DNA of 64,000 bases. Origin: Halobacteriales archaeon YIM A00010 (GTDB lineage Archaea > Halobacteriota > Halobacteria > Halobacteriales > Haloarculaceae). Below, one piece after another: positions 54,059 through 63,681 of the stretch. The translations under genes were made by a program, and so were the position numbers. The stretch lies in NCBI GenBank assembly GCA_025041175.1, contig JAKCFJ010000003.1, positions 186,001-250,000 of the forward strand, written 5' to 3'. Position 1 is the stretch's first letter; each line of letters opens with the position of its first letter. The notes beneath the pieces were generated by a model. It was given only the letters and a program-made list of their open reading frames with translations. It was not told the origin of the DNA and did no database searches.

Positions 54059-56235
54059 ACGCACCGTCTCTGGACGATGCCGTTCGCATCGTCTCACAGC
54101 CGAAGGCCCAGCCGCCGGCGCTTGATCTGATCGACGACATTCAAGGCGTCCGTGTGCAGCTCTCCACGAGCCGTAGCTGTCGTCCGACGCGCTGTTCGAC
54201 CGACCCATTTCTCTTCCCTGTCGACGTGGCCTACGATCTCTCCCCGCTCGTCCTTTGGACCAACAAGCTTACGTCGGTTATCGTCCGTGATAGCGGCGGA
54301 TCTGTTTGTGCAAACGTCACGTATCACGAGACCGCAACCCTCCCCCCCGCGGAGTACATCGTCGATGTCTGTGCACTCGGACTGAAAGTTTATCTTCGGG
54401 TCCGTGGAGAAATGGATATCGCCCCGGATGGTGAACGCGGGCGGGTGATCGACTGCTCGGCCGCCGAATCCGTGCAGATCGGGCTCCGTTCGCTCCACCA
54501 ATCCCCAGCTGCGACCGTGACAACGACCGACCAACCACGTGATGTCATGCGCGCGCTCTCGTGTCTCGGCTCGGCGCTCAAGACCACTTCGTGTGAACGG
54601 TCGTACCCGACGCTCCGGGGCCACCCGCCGCTGCTCGAACGCGGCGAGAGCTTTCGTGATCCCTCGGAGCTCGAACGGACCGCGGAGACGGCAAGCGTCC
54701 GCATCGAGGTGCCGCCGACGCTCGATTCCATCTATCCGGTCGCGCCGCTCGCCTACTATCTGAATGCCGAGGTTCGGCCTGGCGAGACCGCCCAGCTCGT
54801 CACTGACGACACCCCCATCCCTCTCGATCGGGGTGAAGGGGTAGAACACGGGGTGACACAGCTGCTCAAACGCGCGTTCACGCTGGATTGCATCACCCGA
54901 ACGGAGGGGATCTACCCGATCACGCTCGGAGAACGGGAGACGCTCGAAGAGCGGCTGGCCGACGCCGGCATCGAGATCGATTTCGCCGCCCTCTACGAGC
55001 AACCGTTAGCCGAACAGCTCGGGCGCTACGTCTCGATCCCGTTCGATCTTCTCGAAGATCTCGTGCCGCGCTGGCCGCTCACCGCCGACGTTCGCCCGGT
55101 AGCGAAGCACCTTCCGTATCTTCCGTTCATCGTGGACAGCCTCGGCGCGGTTCGGTGTCTTCCGACCAACCGTCCCCAATCGACACCATCGGATCCCCCG
55201 GAGCTCGAGGCGTTCTACCGACGCGCACAGACGGGCACTGAGTTCACACGCAGCGGTGATGCTGTACCAGCGACGCGGTCGGGCTTCGCACCGAGATCGC
55301 CGGACGAAACCCCTGATCTTTCGGTGGACGTTCAGAGCACCCCACAATCGGATAGCATCGCCCACTTCTGGCTTGCTGATGGCTATCCGATTTTGGGAGC
55401 AAAGCCGACGCTACCCGCGCTCGAACGCCGATTCGATACGATCGAAGCGGGGGCGTACGAGGTAGCGGTGATCAGCAACGATACAGCGATGGCGGCCGAG
55501 TCGGACGTCGCTGAGCTGTATGGGCAACAAGAACGGATGGAGTTCGACGTCACGATCCACGAGCAACTGTCCTGTGAGGAGCTTCGGGAAGTGTTTACCG
55601 AGGAGTACGATCTCGTCCACTACGTGGGCCACGTCGACTCACAGGGTCTCCAGTGTACCGATGGGTGGCTAGACACGCATACACTCGATTCGGTTGGGAT
55701 ACGGATGTTCGTTCTCAACGGCTGTCGCTCCTACGAGCAAGGATCGGCACTGGTCGAGGCCGGCGCGATCGGCGGGCTGTGTACGATCACGAACGTGGGT
55801 AATACACCGGCAACCCGGATCGGCCGCACCGTCGCCCGGCTACTCAACGAGGGATTCAGCCTCGCCGGAGCCCTCGATCTCATCAGTGAAGACTCCCTCA
55901 CTGGACAGCAGTACATGATCGTGGGCGATCCTGGCGTAGCGATCGTCAAGATGCGCAACAACACGTCTGTCCTCGCCGAAATCACGCCAGCGTCAGATGA
56001 CGATGGGTTCATCGTGGATATCCACGGCTATCCGACGATCCGGTCACCGATTGGAATGATCTATGTACCGGCCATAGACGGCAAGGACACGTATTATCTC
56101 AATAGTGGCCACATGATGACTGCCACTGCCACCCGCGCCGAGGTTACAGAGTATCTCAACCACGATCGGTTTCCGGTTCGGCTTGACGGGTCGCTTGCGT
56201 GGAGCGATGAAATCTCTGCTGATTCGATCGAATAA
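54055..56235 (+). CDS. CHAT-domain caspase-like protein
   Basis: CHAT proteases are caspase-fold cysteine peptidases acting in prokaryotic immunity and cell death. In the 726-residue product the C-terminal CHAT domain (about 455-670) shows the catalytic dyad: HYVGHVD with H526, and LNGCRSY with C557, followed by GLCTITNVGNTPATRIGR. The N-terminal ~430 residues are a non-catalytic beta-rich/helical region of unknown family that may bind the partner or the target. The ATG at 54055 overlaps the DUF7504-like stop; an upstream extension lies inside that gene. Confidence 0.88.
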   Translation: MNAPSLDDAVRIVSQPKAQPPALDLIDDIQGVRVQLSTSRSCRPTRCSTDPFLFPVDVAYDLSPLVLWTNKLTSVIVRDSGGSVCANVTYHETATLPPAEYIVDVCALGLKVYLRVRGEMDIAPDGERGRVIDCSAAESVQIGLRSLHQSPAATVTTTDQPRDVMRALSCLGSALKTTSCERSYPTLRGHPPLLERGESFRDPSELERTAETASVRIEVPPTLDSIYPVAPLAYYLNAEVRPGETAQLVTDDTPIPLDRGEGVEHGVTQLLKRAFTLDCITRTEGIYPITLGERETLEERLADAGIEIDFAALYEQPLAEQLGRYVSIPFDLLEDLVPRWPLTADVRPVAKHLPYLPFIVDSLGAVRCLPTNRPQSTPSDPPELEAFYRRAQTGTEFTRSGDAVPATRSGFAPRSPDETPDLSVDVQSTPQSDSIAHFWLADGYPILGAKPTLPALERRFDTIEAGAYEVAVISNDTAMAAESDVAELYGQQERMEFDVTIHEQLSCEELREVFTEEYDLVHYVGHVDSQGLQCTDGWLDTHTLDSVGIRMFVLNGCRSYEQGSALVEAGAIGGLCTITNVGNTPATRIGRTVARLLNEGFSLAGALDLISEDSLTGQQYMIVGDPGVAIVKMRNNTSVLAEITPASDDDGFIVDIHGYPTIRSPIGMIYVPAIDGKDTYYLNSGHMMTATATRAEVTEYLNHDRFPVRLDGSLAWSDEISADSIE

Positions 56236-57094
56236 CAGCGCTGAAAAGACAGAAACAATTCCCAACTGTCTACAAACTACGGCCCACCGATAGTACCATC
56301 ACCAGCAGCGACAATTCCGATCTGAGAGAATATTAGAAATGTTGTTAGGAATCCACTAGCCAGTTTCGGGTGCTTTGCCATATACGCCGTGATTGTGCCA
56401 TCGGACATGACATTTCTACACAGGAGCTACGTGACAAAATATTTATCTAATTATTTTTAATAGGAAGTCGTTGGATGAGACTGGTAGCGTAGTTGTTGTG
56501 GCTTCCAATCCCGTAAAGCTCCCGGAGCGCCAGAGATTGTTTCCGCATTTCCTACTTTCCATCCTATGCGTTGTAAAATATGCTGTTATTCGGCTGTCGG
56601 TTTGTCTCCAATCCACGCCGAGAGAACAGAGCCCGTCGAGTGTAGCGTTGGGCCGGCACACAAAGGTGGCCTACCACGGATCCTCGGACAGCGGTTCTGG
56701 GGGAAGAAGTTTGGAACGTGCACGCGCACGCTCCGAGCAAACCTCTTGCGATCACCAACCCGACCGGGGTGATGCTCGTTTCGAATCCGGTTGATGCGCT
56801 GGCTCCATGCGACGGTGAACGGTCGTAACCACTCATCGGTAGTTTCTTTATCGTCGTTACTGAAACAGTTTGATAAACAGGATATTTATTATTCTATCTG
56901 TAAAAATATGTTTACGCTGTTTCGTTGACCATGTCGTGAGCACGCATCGTGGAGCGCGCTCCGTCGACGAGTAACATAGCCTCATCGACATGCGTTTTGC
57001 ACGCAGCTCGGCAACGAAGTGTGAGCAAAACGTTGGTTCTCACCGGTTCACGCTCCGTCTGTCACAGATCGTTTGATGCTGGATCGACAGCGTT
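56236..57094. other. non-coding stretch after the CHAT gene
   Basis: No gene is supported. Near the right end CGTTTTGC (56993-57000) and GCAAAACG (57025-57032) could close a 40-nt stem-loop that precedes the hairpin array. The remainder is AT-rich. Confidence 0.45.
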
Positions 57095-57245
57095 AACGAG
57101 ACACGTTGTGTCTCGTTTGCTAACCGAACGTAGTTCGGTGACGTTGACAAGAGCGTAGCTCTTGTCGGCAGCCGGAACTCTCCGAGTTCCGGCGACGTTC
57201 ACAAGATCGCAGATCTTGTGAGCCAACCAGAACGCGTCGCGTTCT
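57095..57245. repeat. array of six perfect 3-nt-loop hairpins
   Basis: Six different perfect inverted repeats, each with a 3-nt loop, lie head to tail. They are 57095-57117 (10 bp, loop GTT), 57123-57139 (7 bp, GTA), 57146-57166 (9 bp, GTA), 57171-57193 (10 bp, TCC), 57199-57221 (10 bp, GCA) and 57229-57245 (7 bp, GTC). Stem sequences differ but linkers repeat: GACGTT twice, and an AACC/AACCAG segment twice. So stems were varied by compensatory change or unit duplication. A sister pair is at 32445-32521. Confidence 0.85.
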
Positions 57246-57726
57246 AGTGATCACATACAGCCACGAGCGTTCGTCACCGAGGTGATCACGGTCTCATCGA
57301 CCACGTGATCCGGACTGCGATCAGCCTCGGGCTGTCGATCGGCTGTGTGAACAGTAGAACGCGTCCGTTCGACGCCAAATATAACAAAAATAGAAGTAGT
57401 ATTTGAAAAAGATATTTAATCAAAGTAGGACTGAATATCGAACACTATAAACAGCTATGATGTTTCTTTTCGCTCCACAACATCCACATCGATGTCGTCC
57501 AAACATCCGTCGAGGCGTGCGTTTTCTGGCATAGATCACTCGGAAAACGAACCGCCTCATTCTTCATCCGTATCCGAACACCATTCCCTATAGTCGGTAC
57601 TGATGTCCTTTGCTATCGTAATCACCCTATGCCTCTTTCCCGCGTTTCTCGGGTGCGCCGACCATCTCGGACTACGGAGAGGGGAAATTCGGCGGTCGGA
57701 CGGTTTCCGGCAGCCGAGTCGTGCGG
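57246..57726. other. non-coding stretch
   Basis: A few imperfect GTGATCAC-type palindromes follow the hairpin array; from about 57380 the DNA is AT-rich. No gene is supported. Confidence 0.4.
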
Positions 57727-57975
57727 CTATCGATTGGCGGCTTCCAAGGCCTCCTGAAGCGGTCCTCGGGCCACCCGTCGGACGCCGTCGAGCGGAGAGT
57801 GAGTCCCCCATTCCGGTACTGAACGACCGCATGCTGGACAAACGCGGACGGCACGGTTTCTTTCGGGTTGGATGTCCCACTCGATGATCTCGTTATCCCC
57901 GCCGATCCAACCGCAGTGGCACTCGTACGCGATACGTGAACTCTCGAAGCTCCTGTGAACGCCAGCGTTCGTCAT
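57727..57975 (-). CDS. zinc-ribbon microprotein (82 aa)
   Basis: This 82-residue protein carries two Cys pairs, CHC (C19, C21) and CPAC (C46, C49), the layout of a small zinc ribbon. The second half is helical (GVRRVARGPLQEALEAAN). A TATAAGT box about 30 nt upstream of the ATG supports a leaderless transcript. Haloarchaea encode many such zinc-finger microproteins. It lies downstream of the sulfatase divergence region with no clear partner. Confidence 0.65.
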   Translation of the reverse strand: MTNAGVHRSFESSRIAYECHCGWIGGDNEIIEWDIQPERNRAVRVCPACGRSVPEWGTHSPLDGVRRVARGPLQEALEAANR

Positions 57976-58047
57976 GGTCTGTTCCTCTTCCGAGGTGCAC
58001 TTATAGTTTGCTGCCCGGCGTTCCGAACCACCCGTTCACCGCGCGCA

Positions 58048-59511
58048 TCATCGGTACTCCTCGGCCCACCCGGCAGCTTGCAGTCCGCTTTCGAGCCGCC
58101 AGTTCAGCAGTTTCCTGTGGAAGTCTTCTTTCACGTCTCGCGCCTCGGGATCGTCCCAGAGGTTGTTCATTTCCTCGGGGTCGTCGTTCAGATCGAACAG
58201 TTGACCGTCGTCGTGGTCAACGAAGTGAACGAATTTCCAATCGTTGCTGACGATCATCGTCATCAACTCAGTTTCTCTGAGGATTCCGTCTTGTGCGTGC
58301 TCCGCGAAGACGAAGTCGCGTCCCGACCACGAATCGTCTCCTTCAAGGGCGGGGAGAAGGGACTCCGCTTCCACCGTCTCGTCGATCGGTACGTTGGCCA
58401 ATTCCAGTATCGTGGGTCCGAGATCGAACAGTGACACGAGTTCGTTGATCCGCTCGGATCCGAACCGACTCGGCGACCAGACGATCGTTGGCACCCGCGT
58501 GACTTCGTCGTACATGGTCCACTTTTGAATATGGCCGTGATCCCCCAGCGACTCGCCGTGATCCGAGGCGAAGATCACGACGGTATCGTCGTATCCGTTC
58601 GCCTCCAGTGAGTCAAGGATGTCGCCGATCTTCTCGTCGATCATCGTGATGTTCGCGTAGTAGTACGCTCGTTGTCGGTGGAGCCGCGACTCGTCGGCGT
58701 CCAACTCGTGGACGACGGAGTCGTGGTCAACCTCGGTGTTGTGTTCGCGCAGAGCTTTCAGTGGCTCTGGTTGGTTCTCTAAGTCTTCGGGCGACATCTT
58801 TGGCAAAGGCAGTTCCCGATCCAGATATGGTTCCGTGTACTCTTCGAGCGGATCAAACGGTGGGTGCGGGCCGGGGAAGCCGATTTCCATAAATAGGGGC
58901 CGATTGAGCTTCGGCATCCGGTTGAGCCAATTGGTCACAAAGTCCCCGACGAAGACATCCGGATGAGCGTCTTTCGGGAGTTCCCACTCGAATGCACCCA
59001 GCCGCTTCTCGTAGTCGTCCCACTGTCGGTAGAACTCGCGTTGTTGTTTGAGCAACCCTTTGGCCTGAAGCGCGCGATCCCACTCGTCTAGATAAAACTT
59101 TTCACCCGGAAGTGGGGGCTCTCCGGCCGGAATCGGCGCCAAATACCGGTCTTTATTTTCGACTTCGTAGCGCTCGTCGAAGCCCATCTCGGTGTCGTAT
59201 GGAGCGGTGTGCATCTTCCCGACGTTCACGGTGTAGTAGCCGCTCTCGGAGAGATCTTGTACCCACGAGCGGGTCCAGCGATCGCCGTTCCGGTAGATGC
59301 CGGTCGTATGCGGATAGTAGCCCGTGAAGAGACTCGCTCGGGAGGGAGCGCAGGAGGGTGCGGTGACGTGGCTGTTGGTGAACGAAACCCCCTCGTTCAC
59401 CAGCCGGTCCAGATTCGGGGTGTCCATGTGTTCGGCCCCGAGCGCGTGTATCGTGTCGAAGCGCTGCTGGTCGGTAGTGATGAAGATGATGTTTGGTCTA
59501 GTATCGACCAT
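58048..59511 (-). CDS. sulfatase
   Basis: This 487-residue type I sulfatase has the formylglycine motif CAPSR (C54 to R58), the metal site PNIIFITTDQQRFDT, and the second metal site VIFASDHGESLGDHGHIQKW (about 313-332). It ends in the usual LFDLNDDPEEMNNLWDD segment. No signal peptide is present. It shares the minus strand with the GntP transporter upstream (92 bp), so both are probably one operon for uptake and desulfation of an acidic sugar. Confidence 0.93.
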   Translation of the reverse strand: MVDTRPNIIFITTDQQRFDTIHALGAEHMDTPNLDRLVNEGVSFTNSHVTAPSCAPSRASLFTGYYPHTTGIYRNGDRWTRSWVQDLSESGYYTVNVGKMHTAPYDTEMGFDERYEVENKDRYLAPIPAGEPPLPGEKFYLDEWDRALQAKGLLKQQREFYRQWDDYEKRLGAFEWELPKDAHPDVFVGDFVTNWLNRMPKLNRPLFMEIGFPGPHPPFDPLEEYTEPYLDRELPLPKMSPEDLENQPEPLKALREHNTEVDHDSVVHELDADESRLHRQRAYYYANITMIDEKIGDILDSLEANGYDDTVVIFASDHGESLGDHGHIQKWTMYDEVTRVPTIVWSPSRFGSERINELVSLFDLGPTILELANVPIDETVEAESLLPALEGDDSWSGRDFVFAEHAQDGILRETELMTMIVSNDWKFVHFVDHDDGQLFDLNDDPEEMNNLWDDPEARDVKEDFHRKLLNWRLESGLQAAGWAEEYR

Positions 59512-59603
59512 ACACCGATGAGGTATCCGTTACCTTAAAAAGATTCGGCCACCGAATTGACAGGTGGACGGTAATCGGCGGCACTCTCTGAGGCGGCAAC
59601 TGT

Positions 59604-60989
59604 TCACACCAGCGGAAAGAGTCTAGAGAGTACGAGGATGACCACCAGCCCGATCACGGACGACAGCGTCGTCACGACGGTCCACGTCTGAAGCGTCTCC
59701 TTCTGAGTCAGCCCACCAATCTCGCTCACGATCCAGAACCCGCTGTCGTTGTACCACGAGAAGATGGCTCCCCCGGTCCCGATCACCAGCGTGAGATACA
59801 CCGGGTGGACCACCAGGTGGTCCGTGAGCGGCTGGACGATCTGTGCGGTTGTGAGGACGGCGACGGTAGCGGACCCCTGAACAATCCGAACAGCAGCCGC
59901 GATCACCCAGCCGGTGACCAACAGGCCGAATCCGAGTTCCGACAAGTAGCCGGCGATCACGCCGCCAATGCCCGCGGCTGCCAGTACGGCTCCGAAGGCG
60001 GATCCGGCCGATGTGATCGCCGCGATGTTCCCGCCCACCTGCAGCGAGTCGGTCAGTTCGCTGGACCACTCCTCGGAGTCGATCTCCGCGACCCTGTAGT
60101 AGGTGAGCACTGCCGCGATGGCCGCGACGGTGAGCGAGAAGTTAGGGTTCCCGATGAAGTCGGTGATCACGACCAACCGCTGATTTTCTGGGGCGAACGT
60201 CGAAACTACCGTCTGCGAAGCAACCAGTACGACGGCCAGGAGGATCGGTAGCAGCGACTCGAACAGGCCGGGCATTCGCTCGTGATCGTGCGCAGTGTCG
60301 GTGACGTCCATGTCGGCGAGGAAGCTGGATTCCCGCAACGGAATGTGTATCCGTTCGTTGATGAAGTAACCGTACCCCCCTCCGACCACGGTTGCCGTCG
60401 GGATGGCGATTGCGGTGCCGACGAGGATCGTGATGCCGACGTCAACGTTGAGGATCTCCGTGATCGTCAGTGGAGCGGGCGTCGGAGGAACGTATCGGTT
60501 GGCTGCGCCGGCGGCCGCCCCGATCATCACAACGTACAGGGCATAGTTATCCCCGTCAATGCGCGTACTCGCCGCCCAGGCCAGCGGCACCAAGAGGTAA
60601 AACACGTTGTCAAAGAACACGGGGATCGCGAGGATGAATCCGCTCGCGAACAGCGCCCACTCGATCCGCTTCTGTTTGGTTATCGAAGTGAACGCCTGGA
60701 GTATCCGGTTTGCCGACCGACTCCCCGTGAGCGATTTGCCGATCACGGCAGCCATCAGGATCGGGATTCCGATTTCGGTCATCGTATTACCGAACTCGGT
60801 CGCAATCTCCGACGCCACGTTCTGTAGCGGGATCTGCGGGGTGATGCTCGCAACGATGAACGCGGAGATCAGCAGTCCGATGAACGGGGGAACATCGAAC
60901 CGCACCAACAGGACGACCACCGCGATCGCCCCGACTACGAACGACAAGACTGCCGGATTGACTGGTCCGAACTGTAACAGCGAGCTCAT
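59604..60989 (-). CDS. GntP-family gluconate/sugar-acid permease
   Basis: This 461-residue protein has about 12-14 transmembrane helices and GntP motifs such as FGNTMTEIGIPILMAAVIGKSL (about 66-87) and NRYVPPTPAPLTITEIL (about 162-178). GntP permeases import gluconate and related sugar acids by proton or cation symport. The neighbouring sulfatase and the divergent IclR gene suggest a sulfated or uronate-type substrate and local control. Confidence 0.92.
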   Translation of the reverse strand: MSSLLQFGPVNPAVLSFVVGAIAVVVLLVRFDVPPFIGLLISAFIVASITPQIPLQNVASEIATEFGNTMTEIGIPILMAAVIGKSLTGSRSANRILQAFTSITKQKRIEWALFASGFILAIPVFFDNVFYLLVPLAWAASTRIDGDNYALYVVMIGAAAGAANRYVPPTPAPLTITEILNVDVGITILVGTAIAIPTATVVGGGYGYFINERIHIPLRESSFLADMDVTDTAHDHERMPGLFESLLPILLAVVLVASQTVVSTFAPENQRLVVITDFIGNPNFSLTVAAIAAVLTYYRVAEIDSEEWSSELTDSLQVGGNIAAITSAGSAFGAVLAAAGIGGVIAGYLSELGFGLLVTGWVIAAAVRIVQGSATVAVLTTAQIVQPLTDHLVVHPVYLTLVIGTGGAIFSWYNDSGFWIVSEIGGLTQKETLQTWTVVTTLSSVIGLVVILVLSRLFPLV

Positions 60990-61102
60990 CGACCCATAGA
61001 TCGGAAACGTCTATTATAATAGTTTTCATTCATCGAGACGTTCACCATCGACTCGGGTGATGGGTCTCAACGAGCCTGAAGCACAAGAGCTACCTCCTGA
61101 CA

Positions 61103-61117
61103 TTCGATATTATCTGA
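61103..61117 (+). promoter_or_regulatory. candidate IclR operator copy 1
   Basis: TTCGATATTATCTGA lies right at the iclR start codon (61119) in the divergent region with GntP. The same word recurs at 61924 and 62071 (TTCGATATTRTCTAAC). Binding here would block iclR translation or transcription start. Confidence 0.5.
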
Positions 61118-61118
61118 T

Positions 61119-61871
61119 ATGGCGTCAGAATCCAAGCGAATCAAGACGGCCGAAAAGGTCGTCTCGCTGCTCGAGTTTCTGCATAAAAACGGCGAATCGA
61201 CCCTGGCTGAGGTATCCGCACACATGGGGTTGACCAAGAGCACGACCCACAGTTACCTCGAGACATTGGTCGAACGAGAGATGATACTGAAGCGCGGCCG
61301 GCGGTACGGTGTCGGGCTCAAGCCGCTCGAGTTTGGGGGACAGGTCCGATCCGAGACCCGCGTCTACCGGGCGTCGAAGGCGCAGTTACACGATCTCCAT
61401 GCAGAAGTCGGAAACACGGTCCTGCTCGCGGTCGAGGAGTGCAACGATCTCGTACTTCTGGAGCGAATCAACCCTCAGGAGACGATCGAATTCGGCGGTC
61501 GTGTGGGACGACGAAGCCCCTTTCACAGAGGCGCGCTCGGAAAGGCAATACTCGCCAACCTTCCCGAGGAGAAAATGCAGGTGATAATCGAAAAACACGG
61601 CCTGCCGCCGCTCACCGAGAAGTCGATTACGGCCGAAGAGGAACTGTATGCGGAATTGGCGGAAGTGAGGGAGCGGGGCTACGCGGTGAATAACGAAGAG
61701 GAACACAAGAACTTCCTGGGAATCGCCTACCCGATACTGGTCGACGCGGAAGTGGTGGGTGCGATCAGTGTCGCGGGATCGAAGACGAAGCTGAAGATGG
61801 ACGAGGAGGCGATCCACAACGGCCTCCAATCAGCCGTCGACGTGATCGAGATTGACCTGCAGTACGGCTGA
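61119..61871 (+). CDS. IclR-family regulator
   Basis: This 250-residue regulator has a winged helix (about residues 8-60; TLAEVSAHMGLTKSTTHSYL) and an IclR effector domain (about 75-245; HRGALGKAILANLPEE and IAYPILVDAEVVGAISVAG). It is divergent from the GntP-sulfatase genes and likely represses them until a sugar-acid signal binds. The repeated TTCGATATTRTCTRA word near its start is a probable operator. Confidence 0.93.
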   Translation: MASESKRIKTAEKVVSLLEFLHKNGESTLAEVSAHMGLTKSTTHSYLETLVEREMILKRGRRYGVGLKPLEFGGQVRSETRVYRASKAQLHDLHAEVGNTVLLAVEECNDLVLLERINPQETIEFGGRVGRRSPFHRGALGKAILANLPEEKMQVIIEKHGLPPLTEKSITAEEELYAELAEVRERGYAVNNEEEHKNFLGIAYPILVDAEVVGAISVAGSKTKLKMDEEAIHNGLQSAVDVIEIDLQYG

Positions 61872-61923
61872 GCGTGACCGACAAACGGTCAGAAACGACG
61901 TTCAGAATGATTATCGCTCCTGA

Positions 61924-62086
61924 TTCGATATTATCTAACACTTACTATCTGTTGTGAGTCTGGCAGACTGAAATCCGCGTCGGATCGAAATAGTCGCCTT
62001 GGCTTTACGAGCGTACGCCTGTAAACGGTGGTCCGGAGCAGGGATGTTCTCCGAGTTTTCTCGACCAACGTTCGATATTGTCTAAC
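61924..62086 (+). promoter_or_regulatory. candidate IclR operator copies 2 and 3
   Basis: TTCGATATTATCTAAC (61924-61939) and TTCGATATTGTCTAAC (62071-62086) differ at one base and repeat the word found at 61103. They are 147 bp apart in a region without a gene, which suggests a now-lost or distant target, or a looping site. Confidence 0.5.
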
Positions 62087-63681
62087 GGGATCGAGGGGTC
62101 GTCGCGACGGTAGCGGGTGACGCTACTGAGGAATCAGTCCGCGGAAGCCAACTCGTCTCGATGGAGCCGCATGTCCACTGCCGGGAGTTGGAACCAGTAT
62201 GAGCCCACAACGGCGGCTATTCTTCACGATAATCCTCGAGATAAAAGCCGTTCCAAAGATGTTTGGTGAATTATATATTGCTATTTCCCACGAACGGTGT
62301 CGCTATCACAGGATCAAAGAGGACTATCCGCTTGACCTCTAATCTTGGCTTGCAGAAACGCTCCGGTCATAGTGGGGTGCATCTTCCCAAATTGTCCAAG
62401 ATTTATCTATTTTGATCCTACTTCGCAGATGACTTTACGATAGATATCACTGGATTCACTAGTTCTATCCGCAATCAGAAATGGAGGCTTCTCGAAAAAG
62501 TAATCGATGGATAATGTTTTTCACTACGTCTGATATCGAAACCGAATCTCTAGAGAGGACCCTATCATTAATGTCATAGCCATCCCTCTGTTCCCGATCA
62601 ACCATGGCCCCTCCGTGGCTTCGTGGGTTAGATTGCAACGCGGACATTACATATTTACTGGTGTAACTGGCTCGGAGCCTTTGATTCGCCGTCACACTCT
62701 CACGATTACGCGCGCGGGACACGCGATTCTCGCTGCGCGTTCTACGAGCTCTCGACGAAGCTACACGAATGCACTCTGCTGGGCGCGGAGCATGGAGCAG
62801 CTGTTCACTGTTGATGAACACTCCACGTGCTGTTGGCTCTGCGTCCAATTCGATGAGAGAAATCCCATCGTCGGGGTCGTTCGTGCGAGCCGATCAGAGA
62901 CACCGTCGAGCGACGACCTCGTCGTGAGCGTTCTGGACCGTCGGGACGGGATACCGAACCGAACCCGGTCGCTACGACCGATCGTCCTCTCGACGGTACG
63001 TGAGTACGTACAAGAACAGGGACCCGCGTCTATGGCTGGGGTGTGAGTATTTTTCCGGGAGGTTCTCCATACATGGCATTTCCACGAGAGAGAAACAACA
63101 GTGAGCGGGAGATTCATTACGGGACTGTACGCGTAACGGATCGCCGGACGTTGTCATTCACGTCGGGGATTCCTGGACCGTTTCGACCAGGGAAATAGCT
63201 CTTGACAGCGGCTTTTTCGGGCAGTGTGTTCATAGCCGTAGACCGTCCGCCCCCGGTTGTTTACTACGAACACCTCCTACCCGTGTGACAGCGTACTGGT
63301 CGAGTAACGGTGGTCGCCGCGCTGATCGTTGGCGCGGAGCTCCGTACGTGGTGAATGAATCGTGTTAGTGACGATACTGTACCACACCTGATCGGTCCCC
63401 TTCGTTCAGCGAGTCGTTCCAGTGGAGCACGCACCCTCTAGAGGCTCCATCTCGCTCAGCAGCTGGCCGCGGCCATCAGCGCGCTGTATGGCGATTGACT
63501 AGCAAATACGCCCGACGAACAAAACATACCCCTCATATATATTAGAAATATTAAATTAATATTTTATATCTATACTCTATTATCGTGAATAGATCTCGGA
63601 GACAGCAGGTACAACTCGCGCACACCGGTGAGGCGGTATCGACAAGAAAACTAGCGGAGGCGACTACCAACAGGACAACTA
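62087..63681. other. long non-coding stretch
   Basis: No gene is convincing; frames on either strand are Ser/Arg-rich and lack acidic bias. 63530-63590 is extremely AT-rich and probably includes the promoter of the chitin-binding protein. The region may hold decayed genes beyond recognition. Confidence 0.4.

Noticed and set aside
57095-57245. CRISPR array or series of intrinsic terminators
   Set aside because: Stems differ from each other, there are no constant repeats, and no T-runs follow the hairpins.
62615-63046. 143-codon open frame in the gap before the chitin-binding gene
   Set aside because: Ser/Arg/Thr-rich, no motif, no promoter-like box or ribosome-binding site, and no neighbour relation.
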